Source: Porites lobata | Lineage: Eukaryota > Cnidaria > Anthozoa > Scleractinia > Poritidae | Assembly (NCBI GenBank): GCA_942486035.1 | Contig: CALNXK010000030.1 | Span: forward strand, 1,975,001-2,039,000 | Direction of reading: 5' to 3' | DNA length: 64,000 bases | Part shown: positions 1 through 14,300 of the stretch, piece after piece | Position numbering within the stretch: the stretch's first letter is position 1 | Layout of the letters: the number at the start of each line of letters is the position of its first letter | Notes under the pieces: generated by a model | Told to the model about the DNA's origin: nothing | Databases searched by the model: none | What the model saw: only the letters and a program-made list of their open reading frames with translations | Position numbers and translations under genes: made by a program

Positions 1-2333
1 ATTTTAGTTTAATTTGCAAATTGTGGGCGAATGACAAACATGCACTATCCCTAATAGCAGAGCTTTGTTTTTAACGCAAAACAGCCTGACTTCTATCACT
101 TTGAAAATAATAAACAGCGTCATTTTAAAGCTTTTGGAAGAAAAGTGCCATGGAAGTTGTTTTTATTTCGGACATATCAAAGAAATTTTGCTTGAATCGA
201 CGCGAAAATTTTAGCCGAACTGAAAGATTTGAAAAAGGTTTGCTGCCTTTAAAACGACTGCAGCAAAATTTTCTTAAAAAGGCCGTAGATGGTTTCTAGG
301 GTATACAATTCGTTTTTACAAAGAACGTGCAATAACAAATATTGTTTACTGCAAAAAGCCGTAAAATTAATAAATCTTGAAATAGGAATAACTAACAACA
401 AGTTCATTAAGAAACGCTAAGAGGAAAGAATTTCAATTAATATTTTTTTGATAAGAAGTAGTGCTTTGACAATTTCGATAATAACGCAAGTTCGACCATT
501 GGCAAAACTCCTGTAGTTCAAACTAATTTGGCTTGGTCGCCATGATGATCGTCAATGATTTTCAGGAGATCTTACTTTAAGCTGATTCTTAAATTGAATC
601 GTAATGCAGAGACGAGCTAATGATTTTTTCATGTTCGTTATGACACGTCTTTTATTTCATTTGCTAAATGAAAATATCTTAACATTCAGAGGTCGCTTTT
701 CAATAATAAACTTTGATTTTTTATCATCAAAGGAATCGACGATGTCATTCGTTTCAATTTGAGGTCTTAAACCACGGTCACGTTTCGTGTGACTGAAATA
801 AAAGGAAACAACGTGTGTAAATAAAGAGCTTACTTTTGGGGCCCAAATACAAATATATTGTAGTCAAGAAGACATGGCATTGAATCCGACCAAATTGGGT
901 GAGAGTTGGATAGTCAGGCCTAGCGGAATAAACAAAAAGTCGTGACATTTACATGTCAAGGAGCGACAGTTCTTTTTATTTTATTGAAAGAAACAAAATC
1001 ATGACTGTTTTAAGGCTTGGATGATCTTTTCTTTACAAGAGGTTTTTAGTGGTGAGTGCCGTCATTCGTGATAGTTAAGCCACAACGCTTGGTCTTTCGA
1101 GTTTTATGAAAAATTAATAAACGAGTCGGTGTAAATCATTTTAGGCTCTTTTGCTTATAATTTGCATGACATGTAAAATAAACTAGGTAAATTTTCTCGA
1201 AAACTGAACCACGTTTGAAAATAAGCAGCCACATTTCGCCGCATGTTTACATTTAGGTTTCTTCACCAAAAACGTCGACTCTCACCTAAAAAATACTTTC
1301 GCGGCATCGAGAAAAGGCCAGTAGATTTTTTATGGGCATTCAAAACGTATGGCTTTGTATTTTCATCCATTTAGAAATAGAGAAGTCTTTTTGAAATGAC
1401 ATTAAATAGTGAAAATATAGACTTGGGACCTTTCCCCTAGTGACTTTGTAAATTTAGTAAATTTATAGCCGAAAAACACCTAGGTTTTCGCCTGCTGCCA
1501 CAAATATAGGAATATTATGTTTTCTAAACATTTTATTTTGTAATTGTTCACTTTTCTTGCCCATTTTCCCTCAAAGACAGCTGCTTTCCACAATTAAATT
1601 TCAAACCGTCAACAAGCCCAGGCAGTTGCCGCAAAATTCGCCCCTAGCTGTCGAAGAAACCGAATTTTTTCCGTTCCAAACGTTGGAAAACAAACGGTAG
1701 CTTGTTTGTTGTCGACGAAAAAACCGCAGCTTTACTCGCGACAGAAAATTACAGAACTGAACGACAAGCTACCGAAATTTGCATGGACTGTTCAAAGCAC
1801 CGGAACTAAGCTTGTATGATAAATTTCCTACGTGGCGGAAATCTCCTTGTGCAAAATGATTGCGCTTGCCTTATATGGGGAATTTAATAACAATAGAAGC
1901 TCAGAACTTTATGTTGCTTGTTTTGGCGAACTAATGTTTTAACGCTGAAGCCCTGCATCCGTACTCTTCGCTCTTTGTTCAGCGCGCGCTCTCAAGCTTG
2001 GCGCTTCGTAGATTTTTCCCGCGCTTTACAGCTGACTGGTCCTCGCGCGTTACCAATTAACCGTGTTTATGTACGTTTTCGTAACAATGGTCTGTGGCAT
2101 ATTCCGAATTTGCCTATACAATATCCTCTAATCAAGCCATTCATTCTTTGCTCTTCAATAATATTACGAGGTCTGACGTCACAAGCTTATCAGGTAACGA
2201 TTGTCGACAAAACTACCCGGCAAACCTCCGGTGCAAGAGAAAAAAAGAATGTTGTCACATTTGGCCATCACAAACAACTAAGGCCCGCGCCGACCGCAAG
2301 CAGTAAAAGCTTCGGTCTCTGCTCCCTCCTCAA
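1..2333. other. upstream non-coding sequence of the K2P gene
   Basis: AT-rich sequence with no convincing exon on either strand. A reading frame from 1918 overlaps the channel start in another frame and resembles no family I know. Promoter and 5' UTR of the K2P gene should lie here, but I cannot place a transcription start. Confidence 0.5.
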
Positions 2334-5300
2334 ATGGGGGTTTTCTTTTTAAACTTCCTGAGGGCGCTGAAAGGCCCGACTAAAAACCTCGTTTTACGAA
2401 CAACCCTCTTCTTGGTCTACTTACTTTTTGGCGCCGCCGTGTTTCAAACGATCGAATCAGGTGCGGAGCACAAGGAAATACATCATTTTGACAAAGTACA
2501 GCAAGATATGAAACAGAAGTACAATATTTCCGATGAAGAAATGAATCATCTCTTTGAAGAAATTTCGAAGGCCATCGACGATGGGTATTTTGACGTGGGC
2601 TATGACCGGTGGAGTTTTGCGGGATCGCTGTTCTTCACTGGGACGGTAGTTACTACCATTGGTGAGTAGAGAAATGACCGAATATTGTACCGCTTAAAAT
2701 ATACATATCATTGTTTGCCTTAGCGATGCGTTTAAATTATCTTGTTGCCTTTTGACCCAGGAAATATAGTCAGTTGTTATATTGTAAGTTTACAAGGTCG
2801 GCGTTAGTTTGCGGTGTACCATTAAAATGCCGAAGAAACCTACGTAGAGCTCTCACAATTCTGGTTCTGGTCTTAACACTCTGTTACAACGCTAGTGTTT
2901 GTACATTTGCGTACGGCTTTCCGCTTTGTGGGAAGCAAAACTGTTCGACCGATCAGCCCGCAGCAGTGGTTAATTTTAGTTGGATGTTTGCTTTTCGATT
3001 TCTCGTTGCTTGAAAACGAAATCTTCCCTTTATCATGGAGAAAAGAAAAAATAAATGTTCTAATCGTGATTTACTGCTGTCAAAGTTTGGTCATTATCGA
3101 CCAAAGCTCGTGAGATCGAAACTTTAGTTTGCCTTTTGGTTGATATAAACTTTTAAATTTTCAAACACTTTACAACATTAAACCACTCTCTTCGTGCTCA
3201 AAAATTGTTATTTAAGTACCGATCAAAAGTCCTACCTCCTTTTGTCGGGAATTAAAAAAATGACTTGGATCAAAATGTTGCGTCGAATATGAATATTCAA
3301 AAATTTGTTTCCGACGTTGATCGGATGTTAGCAGTTTGTTTTGTTTTGTGGGATTGTTCGCTCATTCGAGAAGTTCATTGGCTCCTACTTAGAAATGGAT
3401 CATTCCACTGATTCGAAAATTGTAATTTCCAATTTTTCCAAACGAAATAGTACGCCTCACTTTTTTTCTGAGAATTAATTTCGCTACGAAGCGAAATGTT
3501 CTTAACTCAAGCTGTGGTTCTGCTATATTATGCAAAATAGTGATCAAAAGATTATGAACTTAAAGCGGACAAGACGACAAAAAACAATAGAAGCGTACAG
3601 GTTCATTTATTTCTCTCACTGCTTGAAAAAAATCCAATTTTATCCAAGTGAAAGCAAAATATCTAGTTTCTCTCCTTTCGATCGCGCTAGAGAACAGTAC
3701 TTGCTGCTCAATTAGAAAGGATATCATTAAATGCCTATTTTCAGGCGTGTAAATAAAAAATTGAGCTTTCCCATTCAAAATGTGAATCTGTCATTTCTAT
3801 CGAAATAGAAATTACCGGCGAATGAATATTTTATTCTACCCACGAAACTATTGCGCCGATCAAAGACTGTGGTGGTCTTAGAAATTTTCCAACCTTTGGT
3901 TAAGTCGATCACTGAAAAATAAGGTTCTCATTTTTTTGCTTGGATGTAATATCGTTTCCGTCAGAAAGGATTGTATATTTATTTTAAAAGCAGCTGCTTG
4001 TTGTTGCAGTAGAAAGGGTCTTCTTTATGGGCAGGAGTGATTAAAAAGCTCCGTAAAACTTGACGCAGTCGAACAATATGACCAAAAGCAAGAGTGGTTC
4101 GATGTAAAAAGAAAAGAATTAAATTAATAAAACCGTTGAACAATTTTATAACACGTGCAACTCGAAAGGCAAATCAAGATATGAATGTCATTCGAGATTT
4201 TATCCAAAAGCAGATTGTTCTTTCTCTCAAATGGACAGAGGAGCAAATGTTATTGGTGAAATATCCGTCTGGGGCAAGTTTCTTTATTTTATGACTGCTG
4301 GGCCATATTTCCACAGAAATCTGATTCGTTTACGTAAATACAAACCCATATCTTCTATTTTCAAATTACCTTAATTTGGTAAAGAAAAGAAAAACATTCG
4401 TCTTCGAAGGAAAATAATCAAACCAAAAAGTGTGCTTGAGAACCAATTTGTTACAAGGCCATAGCTACTTCCGATCAAATAAATCTGAATATTTCTCTAT
4501 CAATATCGTAGAGTTTTAGAACTGTTCCTGGAGAGTGTTAGATCGCACCCCTTCCCTCGATCAGCAAGTTCCTGTGATTTTTTTTAGGAATTTAATATAA
4601 TACGTGTACAATATATTTCTGAATCAGTGCCGAAGTTGTAGAGTTCGTTCTCTTTGCAGCGTTCTATCAAGCTATGTTTATAATAAACAAAAATAAAAAT
4701 AGCGAAAAATTGTTTCCTAATAGGAAAACACCTGGCTAAATCTTAAAAGTGTTTTTTAACGTCTTTTTGGCTTTGGATGAATTTATCGGGAAAGTTAGGT
4801 CGGTCAACGCACGAATGCAATATCTCACGTTTCCTTCGTCCCCTTTTTGTAGAAACAGCGTACAAATAGAGTAAAATGCACCAATCTTTGTTCTTTTGAA
4901 ACTGCTAAATTTAACGTATCAGTGATTTTTCCGCATTGTGTTGTTTGATTTCGAACTTAATTGTCTCGAAAAATCCCTAAATTTAACGTACGAGTGGATT
5001 TTCCACATTTCTACCTTTCATTAATGGACTGTGTGTCAAGTCAGTTAAGAATTTGTTTCTGCATATGTCTCACTGATTCGTGTTTAAGGGAATAAAACCA
5101 GTCTTTTAACATATTTAAAAATGGCTTTGCTTATTTCACGTTTACAAAGATAGCAAGACAGGATTGCTTGAAAGTTCCATTTGTACTACACAGAAATAAC
5201 TGTCGAGTTGGACTTTTCTTAACGGCGTAGAAACTGAACGAACCTATAGAATTAACACCTTTTTTATCGCTTGTGTTAGCAGGGATGCCAACTGGGTATT

Positions 5301-8300
5301 TTTTCAGTTGATCGTTGCTTAAATATAGTCATATTCAACCATGAATGAAAACTGAAGTTTACACGAAGTAATCTTATCCTAAAAACACCGCATGAAACTA
5401 AATCACTGTAACAGTTATTTAGTTTATTTTTCGAGCACTATATTATACCGCTTCATGATCAGGTAATCATCACTTCTACTTTTCTGGTTTACATTCGATG
5501 TAAATCGGTTTCTTATCAGTGATTTTAGGAGACTACAGAAGTCGCCTTTAATGGAAGACTCGGTAGCGAAATTCAGCATATTATTTTATTGTTTTAGAAT
5601 TGTATATTTCATGACGATCTTTCGTGGAAGTATTCTTTCCGGTTTATATTACAATTACATTTAGTTATTTTGTTCTAATTTATTGAAATTAATGTTTTTT
5701 CGACAAAAATCAGAGTTTCCATCCGGCTCCCGCGGAACGCTGAAATAAGTTATTTCTAATGGTTTCGTTTTGTATATACGATGCGGGCCAAAAGAGCCTG
5801 AATAACGACCGATATTTGCTGTATAATCGATCTCAGTCAACCTGAATCGCCAAAATTCTTTTGTGTTTCTAGTTGAAACTTTGCCACAGTTTTCTCGCTT
5901 TTTATTTTATTCAGGTCTTGTTGAAACCATTTTTTCGCGTTAGAGTCTGTTAAGTTCTGCTTCCTATAATATGAATCAAATTAATTTCGGTTTGAAATGA
6001 CCAAAAATGTTAGGGGGGAGCCTTTTAGTGTATTAAATTATCATCTTAGAATGTGGTTCCTCGTCTTTATTAACCTCAGCTGATAACATCGAACCACAAT
6101 AGATTTGTCATCAGGTTTCTTTATAGAGCTTAAACCATTTAGACAACTGAATTACAATTGTCATGGTTCCAAAGAAATGCTACAATGTATGTGTGTACAA
6201 TTCACCCAGCTAGGTAAATGCTATTCTCAAGTATCATGGCTCCCTAGTGCAAATATTTGGAAATATGTGAATTCCGAGGCATAATTGAAATCAATTGGGT
6301 CTGCAGCTTTGCGAGTAAATAATTTATCGGTTTCTTTTGTACGATTGAGATGAAATATTGTTTACTCGGTTATTTCAGTCAGAGATTTCTAATACAGACA
6401 CCTTTATTGTTAATGTGCCTGATTTGCATATTTCGCGCCTCGATTACGCCCTCGCACACTAACTTAAAACTTATTAACGATGCAAACTGCTAGAAAAACA
6501 GGATTGTAATTTGTCTTGGCGCCGATGCGATGCCCACTGTGTTATATTTTTGGACTATGTTGGCTCTTGTATTTACGCTTCCAACCGTTTGTATTCGTGC
6601 AAGCTTGAGTGTTTTATTTTCAGCTTAGAAAGGAAGGCACCCGATCAATGTCTTTACCCACGATCTCTCGCTGAAGAATGTATATTCGTTTTTTTTTATG
6701 TGTTCGGGGCCAGGATATAATAAAATCTTCCATAAAATCGTATTTTAGAGGTAAAAATTAAAAAAGAGCTAAATAAATGTTCCATCATTGTAATCAGAAT
6801 CAGGAATGCTTTATGGTGTTTCATAATAGCATTTGAGTTTTAACTCAACTAGAGGTAGCAAATCTTGTGATTTGTTCCAGGTTTTTTAACAGCTACCTTA
6901 AATATTTTTATTTTGTTTTAGAACCGTGAAACAAATTTTGTCATTAACTATGTGGCCTACAACTTCGTTTAGATTATCAGCGTGAGATAATTTTTATTGC
7001 AGTTAATCCTCCGACATGTTTTTATTTTACATAAGACGTAAATCAAGAAAGTTTTAGGTGATTACAAGCTTAGCAGGAGCTTACCATCTCACGTTCGTTC
7101 AGTTTAACATATATGAGGATATAAAAGCTATCTCTCTTTAGGAGAATATACAATAGGTTTAGTCGACTAAATCCCTACCGAAAGCCCATAAACGCGGCCA
7201 TTAATAAGAATCATTCCATGGCGAGTTGATTATTGGTAGCGGGGAAGTAGAGACTTACTAACATATCATGTACCTCCGATATAGAACTAAAAAGGAAATA
7301 CATGATAATAATGAGTTCAACGGCAAAACGTAAACTTCTTGCTAAGCTGATTATTGTAGTTGGGAAGTAGAGGCTTACTCGAAGATCGTGTACCTTTGAT
7401 ATAGGACTAAAAAGGAAATACATGATAATAACGAGTTCAAACGATTGAACGTAAGGTAAATCCCCTTTTCAAAGCAGGAGGCATTGCACTTTTTGTCAAA
7501 CGTCTTGCTTATTTGATCATTGTGGTGGGAAGGTAGAAACTTAGTAAGAGATCAGGTACCTCCGACATCGGACGAAACTAAAAACAAAAACAAAACAAAA
7601 CAATACAGCTGTATTTTTGTCTTGTTTCTTCAAGAAAAGGCTGTACGTCAATGTTGGGCCCGATGCCCGTAGAGAACCAATCATGCATCTTAAAATCAGA
7701 AAAAAATGAGTAGGCGTAAAAAATGAAAAATTCTCAACGCTTTTCTGTGCCCAAGGCGTGTTTTCCTTATTATTTCATTGTGTGGCGGCCAGGTAGTTTT
7801 TTAACCCCAAATCCATCTCAACTTGTTTTAACTGCGATGAATATTAGCTTTTAGCTTTTAAAATCAAGGGAAAAGAAATCTATGTTTATTGACCTTTTAT
7901 TCCGGTACATATGCTTTAAACCCGGAAAGCTTTGAACTCTTAAGAGACTCGAAGACTCTTCGAAGAGTCTTACCCTCAGCAATGGCCTTTTCATGCCAAA
8001 CAAAAACAGTCTTTATTGGCTGCAATGTGATGAATTTTTATGCATTTCTGAAATAAACTGTTCAAAAGATGGTTCGTGGGTAAAACTATATAAAATGTCC
8101 AGTCAGAATTGGCAGTCGCAAAGTGAAACTAAATATGACTTCCAAGGCAGAGCGCCCCCCCCCCCCCAAAAAAGTGACATTTATTTAACTTTCCACATTT
8201 GTATATCATGTAGATGAACAACTTACAAGGCATACTCTAAACAATCAACGGCCATTCTGCTAGGGGCCATGCACGAAATGTTGTTTGGCTCTTTAATACT

Positions 8301-11300
8301 ACTAAAACCTCTGCGTATTAAACAACAGAATGTACACAACTGCCTCATCACCTAAAAATCAGGGGCACCCAACGACAATTGTTTGAAAATATCTGTTCGG
8401 AAGACGATTTGAAATCTAGAATTTTCGGAACATTTGTTGTTAAATTTCTTGCTTGCACGCCTCTCCTGAGATTTTCGAACCTTCCAAAAATGGTATAATT
8501 GCCTATTGTTAACGGATTTTTACCGTGAAAAGGTCACCTAGAATTATCGGGAGCCTTTTTCTGGCTGAAATTTTCGAATAGGTAAGTTTTGATGCCTATA
8601 ATTTTCGGATCATTAGACTTTCAGCTAGGAAATCCGAACAGATGAAAAATTTTTAGGAGATGAAAATATGCCTATATCTACCGTTTAAATACTAAAATAC
8701 GTTCAAAAATGCTATGTTTAAGTGGTTTTGAACTATATTCTCGTTGGGTGCCCCTGAAAAATGGAATCACTTTTACTCGGCTTCAGTCCACAGGTTCGCT
8801 TAGCACAAGAACCTGTAGATAGAAGTGTCAGGCCAAATACTAGTAGCAGCTGTACAGCAATCGTTTCAAGGAGCAAAATAGCTGACGTGGAAAATCCAGT
8901 CATTTGTTTCTTGTATTATCGTATCTTATGACACTAAGATGGTTCTCGTAGTCTGCAGTTTCGACTGTATTGTTGATAAAACGTCGCAAAATATAGAAAA
9001 GTATTTTTGGTGTTAAAGCACAAAAATGCGTAACGGCAGAATGTACACAACTGCCTCATATCCTAAAAATGGAATTACTTTTACTCGACTTCAGTCCACA
9101 ACTTCGCTTAGCACACGAACCTGTAGAAAGAGGCGTCAGGCCAAATGCTAATAGCAGTTGTACAACAATCGTTTCACCGAGCAAATTAGCTGACATTGAA
9201 AATCCAGTCGTTTGTTTCTTGTATTATCGTATCTTATGACACTGCTGTCTCGGTGATTCTTGTAGTCTTCAGAGTCGACTGTATTCTTAATGAAACGTCG
9301 CAAAATATAGAAATTAATTTCGGTGATATAGCACAAAAAGGACAATAAATTTTTTAAGATTTCGTGCAGGACTAGAAAGGTGGGAATGGATTTCGGTTCA
9401 TCGAATTGGATTCCGTCCAATCCAACAGTTAAACTACATAATTCTAGAGAAATTAGTTCTTTTTTCTACCGGTTATGTCCTTTTTTGCTTCTCGTTCTTT
9501 ACGTGATAAACAACATACTTGTCCCTGAGTTTTTAATTATAATTCAGTAAGATCGGACTCAGCAAAGAACTGGAGACACACCAGGCTGCCGTTGTCAGTA
9601 CATTTGTGATCTCATGGTTGGTCGTCTTTTAAATGATAGAAAACAAAGGGTATCTTGCAGCAACTCTGAGTGTGACTGGAAACCGGTTGCCAAAGGGACA
9701 ACTCAAGGTAGCGTTAGCGGTCCTTACCTTTTCAATATCTTTTTCAATGATCTTAACATCACTTTAGGTAATCATTACGCGCTATTTAAGTGCGCTGATG
9801 ATTCGACAATTATTGTTCCTGTATGGAAGAAGGTAGTCTTCTCCGATCAGTTAGTGTCACAGTCTTCAGACTGGACGAATGCAAATGGAATGTCTTGCAA
9901 TCCAAGCAAATTATGTAAAGAGTTGACGATCAAAAACGGAGGCAACCGCGATCTCTATTAACCTATTGGGATGATACCTTCCAATGCGACAGAAAATTTC
10001 AGTGCACGTGAAGAACAAACTTATTAAAGCTAACAAATTCCTACATATCCTTAGAACGCTGTGCAAAGGGGGGTACAATCAGTCAGAAATAGACCTTCTC
10101 TTTAATACAATAGTTCTACCCAATCAGTATTAATTACGCATTATCTGTCTACGCTGCGTCCGAGTCCGATCTTACACCTCAACAATGCTTCTTCGACCGC
10201 TGTTTTAAAAGGAAATATACGTCTAAGCCAGTAAGTGTTTATGATTTCTTAGAGAGGCAAGACCGTAAAATTTTCAGAAAAGTTTCTAATAGTAAAGGAC
10301 ATCCACTTTTATCTATTATGCCTCGCGTTAAACCGTCCGGTTACAATCGTAGGAAAGAAACCTGTTTTAAACCTAAGATTATTAACACTAGATTCGTTGT
10401 AAAAACTCTTTTATTAACCGTTTAGGGTTTTAAATATGAATTAGCTATGTAATATACTAAATTTTTTAATTCTTACTTTTTCCCTTTTTGAAATTTCTTA
10501 CACTTACTTGTAACAAAAAGATATGTATTTTTTTCTTTTGATGAATAAAGACTTTATTATTGTTATTATTATTATCCCTGCGTGATGGGTAAAAAGATGT
10601 CAGTGAAGATAGTTTATGTAGCGATCGGCGATCGTTGAGGCATTATTCAGGGTGCTTTTCATCTGATTACTGCTTTCCTTAAGCTCAGCACGATCCCGAT
10701 CGAACCTAGCCTTAACCCCCACCCACCCCATCCTTGATATGACTTCGTTGAAGAGGTGTAGTTAGAAGTAATTTAAACTTTGAAGGTAGGCCATACCATC
10801 GGGGACTACCTTCAGAGCTTTTTTCGAAAACGTTCTCTTGGTTCTTTTTTGTCTCCATCGTTGAGAAGGAAATAATTAATGTAAGTGAACAATTCGAATT
10901 TCTATTACTACTGTTGTGATAGGATCGAACTGAATCTATCATCCCAAAAGGATTTACTTGTTCAATGTTTTTGCCATTACTGAAATTTTGTTAATGGACA
11001 AGTTATATATTCGCACCCATAATTTAAAGCCCCTGTAGACTACACAAATTTTGTCGTAACCTCTCTTGAAATTTTGCTGCAACATATGTTTAACATGTTA
11101 CGCGACATTTTTGTTACAAGAATGCGTTCATAAGGCTATCAAGTTCTACTTTTTGTAACGATCACAGCAGAAAACATTTTGCGAGACGTGTGCATTTTTA
11201 GGAGGTCTTGTGCAACAGTTCACGCCACGGCCTTTCAAAACTACGAGACAAAGTGCATCAAAAACTGTCTAGTGTTACAGCACCTTGTACCTTTAAAATG

Positions 11301-14300
11301 CTTTTAAACAAACGAAAAAGAATCCTGGACTAAAATTTAACCCCGGTTTAGCGCTAATCGCCATTTCAACAAATGGGGCCTGTAGTTAATTATCGTAGCA
11401 ATTTGAAAAGTTTAAACACCGTCAACACACTTTTCGCAAAAGTGTAAAACGCTTTCTTCGTCCTGGGTATTTTAAGTGCCCGACACTCGACTCTTTTCGT
11501 AAGAAATTAGAAACAAACTTTACACTCATCCGAACTGTAATTTGCATGATAATTTGGCACTCCCACAAGAAGAAAGTTATGTGCTATTCTGATTCTAATA
11601 GAGTAAAATATATATCACGCGAGGGGATGGAAATTGCTGGTTTCCATCAGAGGTCACTGCGGCCATTATGGTTGACAAGAACAAAGCGTTTCTCTTCCTT
11701 TGGAAAACTACACTTTTTTTCTTGCAAATACAGTAAAAATCATATAAGAACCTAGAATATTCAAGGTCAGGCTGAATAGGTTTGTAATAGGTTCTTATTT
11801 TTCAGAGGTTTTCGTAGTGTAGCCATTGGCAGGAATGTTTTACTTCTAATACATACAAATGTAATGGTCTATGGAAAACATATTTCTAGTGAAAATCCAA
11901 ACAAATATAAATCAAAGGAGACATATACACAATAACTTTTGTCAAAAGTTTCTCACACAATTAAATAGAGAATTTTGGCCATCAAAAGTGGAGTGATTCT
12001 TTTGTATAAGAACCTATTTTTCTTTGCTAGGTTGAACAGGTTCTTAATATATTTCTGGGTATTTCAATGCCAAATGCTAGCCTGTAGGTTCTGAAATCAC
12101 TAGATTCTTTTATGCGGGTTTTTGCTGTACTGAGAAAAAAACAAGAACGATTTTCAGTTCTTAACTTAAGAACTGATTTTCTTCAGCTTACAACCAAAAT
12201 ATATTTAGTATATCAAACACCAGACGCAGTGTTTGAACACGTGTGGCATACGGAGGGAAGAGTTGAAAATACAACGTGTAGCAGAGTATTTTTGACGTTT
12301 TTGATTTTGTGATAAAACATTTTTTTTTCGAGTGTTTGATACAACTTGAACAAAGTAATTTGATGGGGAAATTAAGGACGGAGAAATAAGGAGTGTTTCA
12401 TCAGATATTCAAATACGTCACCGCGCATAATTTCCTTTCTATCTGGGTCTTGAATTATTAGGAAGTTTGAAAAATGAATTGTATTTAAAGTTTCGGCATA
12501 TGAAGACTAAAATCGTACAGATACATATGAAAATCCGCTAAGCGAGCATTGATTTAATTTTTTTCTCGCTGGTTCTTTGTAGGTGATACATTTTGTTGTA
12601 GAGTTCTAGTGATATATAAATTTGGAAATTGTTGTGCGGAGAAATCCAAAGAAAATCGAAGTGCGATGTCAAGTTAATGGTTTCGGTAATCATCTGTGAT
12701 AGAAAGTAATCTCAAGGCAGGAAAATGTGATAACTTTGCAGATGAAAAATTTTAACACATAATTATCACTATCTAATCACTGTGATAATGGTTTCATGTT
12801 GGAAACATCAAGGAATCTGAATGTTCGAAAGTGTCTTTCTTTTTGCGGAGATTCAGTGTATAGATCGTTTTCAAGGAACATAATGAAAGAGTTTTATAAC
12901 CCCTCAAAAAGAACGGGTTGTCGAAAAAAAAATTGCAGAAAACTTGAAAAGAGTCGTAATTGATATTTAAGTATTGCCCGAGAGTTTTTTACTTCCCGAA
13001 TAAAATTCTATTTTCCCAGACAAAGGACTAGCTCTTGAAACTTAGTTTTGGCTATCTTTACGGTGGCAAATTATCTTGGCTATCTACCCAAATTAAAGAT
13101 CCAAAACTTTCCGTTTCACCTCGGCGCCGACCTAAAATCACGATTATTTCTTTTGAAACTAACCCTTTCATACTTAACGGAACTTCATTATTCCCTATAT
13201 TGGTCTTGTTTTTCGTTTTCATTTTAAAGTTAAGACACCATACTTTGATTTTAAAGCAACGTACGTGACAAATGTAGTATTGCTTATTTTCAAACTTAAA
13301 AAGGGGTTTCATCACTAAGGTTTCATCAGTCAGTTCTGTTTATTGAGGTTATGTAAACGTTGAGCCGAATATATTGTCGCCTGAACAACAGCATCACAGA
13401 ATAATAATGATAATGATTATGATAACAAGTTATGAGTATAAATAAGTTTTCAGTGGTCATAAAATTCACTGTAAAGAAGGCTAATCAATTGCAGCTCTGA
13501 AAATTTTTAAAGGAAATCCATCGACGAATTTTGATTTTATCGCTGTTTTCCTGAAAGTAGCCTTACAATTGCAAAAAGTGCTCAGCATTGTGTTTTACAC
13601 TGGTGCATATTCTTTCCTGTCTTCGAAATCGCGCAAGTCTACCTGCCTCAGGCACGGATCCATACCGGTTTCCACGGTTTTACGGAAATCGGTCAGATTT
13701 TTCATAATAAATGTATTCAGTTTTTAGTAAAAAACTTTAAACTTTCCAGGCTCAAATCTGGAAAATGGTTTGGACAGTCAGTAAATATCCTGTCTGAATG
13801 AGTCAGCAACCCAGGAAAGTGGAATTTGGAGAGTTAAAATCCAAAAACTAAACCTGGGGTAGCATGGCCCCAGACCTCCCTAGAGGTAGGAAATCGGTCA
13901 GTATTTATTCTAGATCGGCGCCTTTGCCTCTGGCGGTTGGAGAATGTACACGGGAAATTAGTTAAAAGAATGAGGGGGAAAAACTTTCCAGGAATTAGTA
14001 AATTTGCTTGGATAGTCCAGTATTCAGTTTACCCGCAAATTATAGCCTTCATGTAGAAATTGCACGATATCTCAAAATTCCCTCTCTCCTCCGCAGAGGC
14101 CTCTTTGCGTTGTGGGGGGGAGGCTGGGGAGAAAGACAAAGAGAGCGCGCGGGGTTTCCCTCTTCCCATCGTCCCCCGCGCGCTTTCTATTTTTTCGATT
14201 ATTTTATTTTGATGGGATACCCAGCGGGAGCCTCCGCGGCGGAGAGAGCAAAATTCCTGTCATAGATTTTTGTGAAACTTTGCACACCTTGAGGCAAGCA

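Noticed and set aside
1918..2352. 144-codon + strand frame overlapping the K2P start
   Set aside because: It is in a different frame from the verified channel, has no recognisable motif and overlaps the true start.
13035..13315. Overlapping frames on both strands (77 and 85 codons)
   Set aside because: Composition is that of random AT-rich DNA, with no splice context and no family resemblance.
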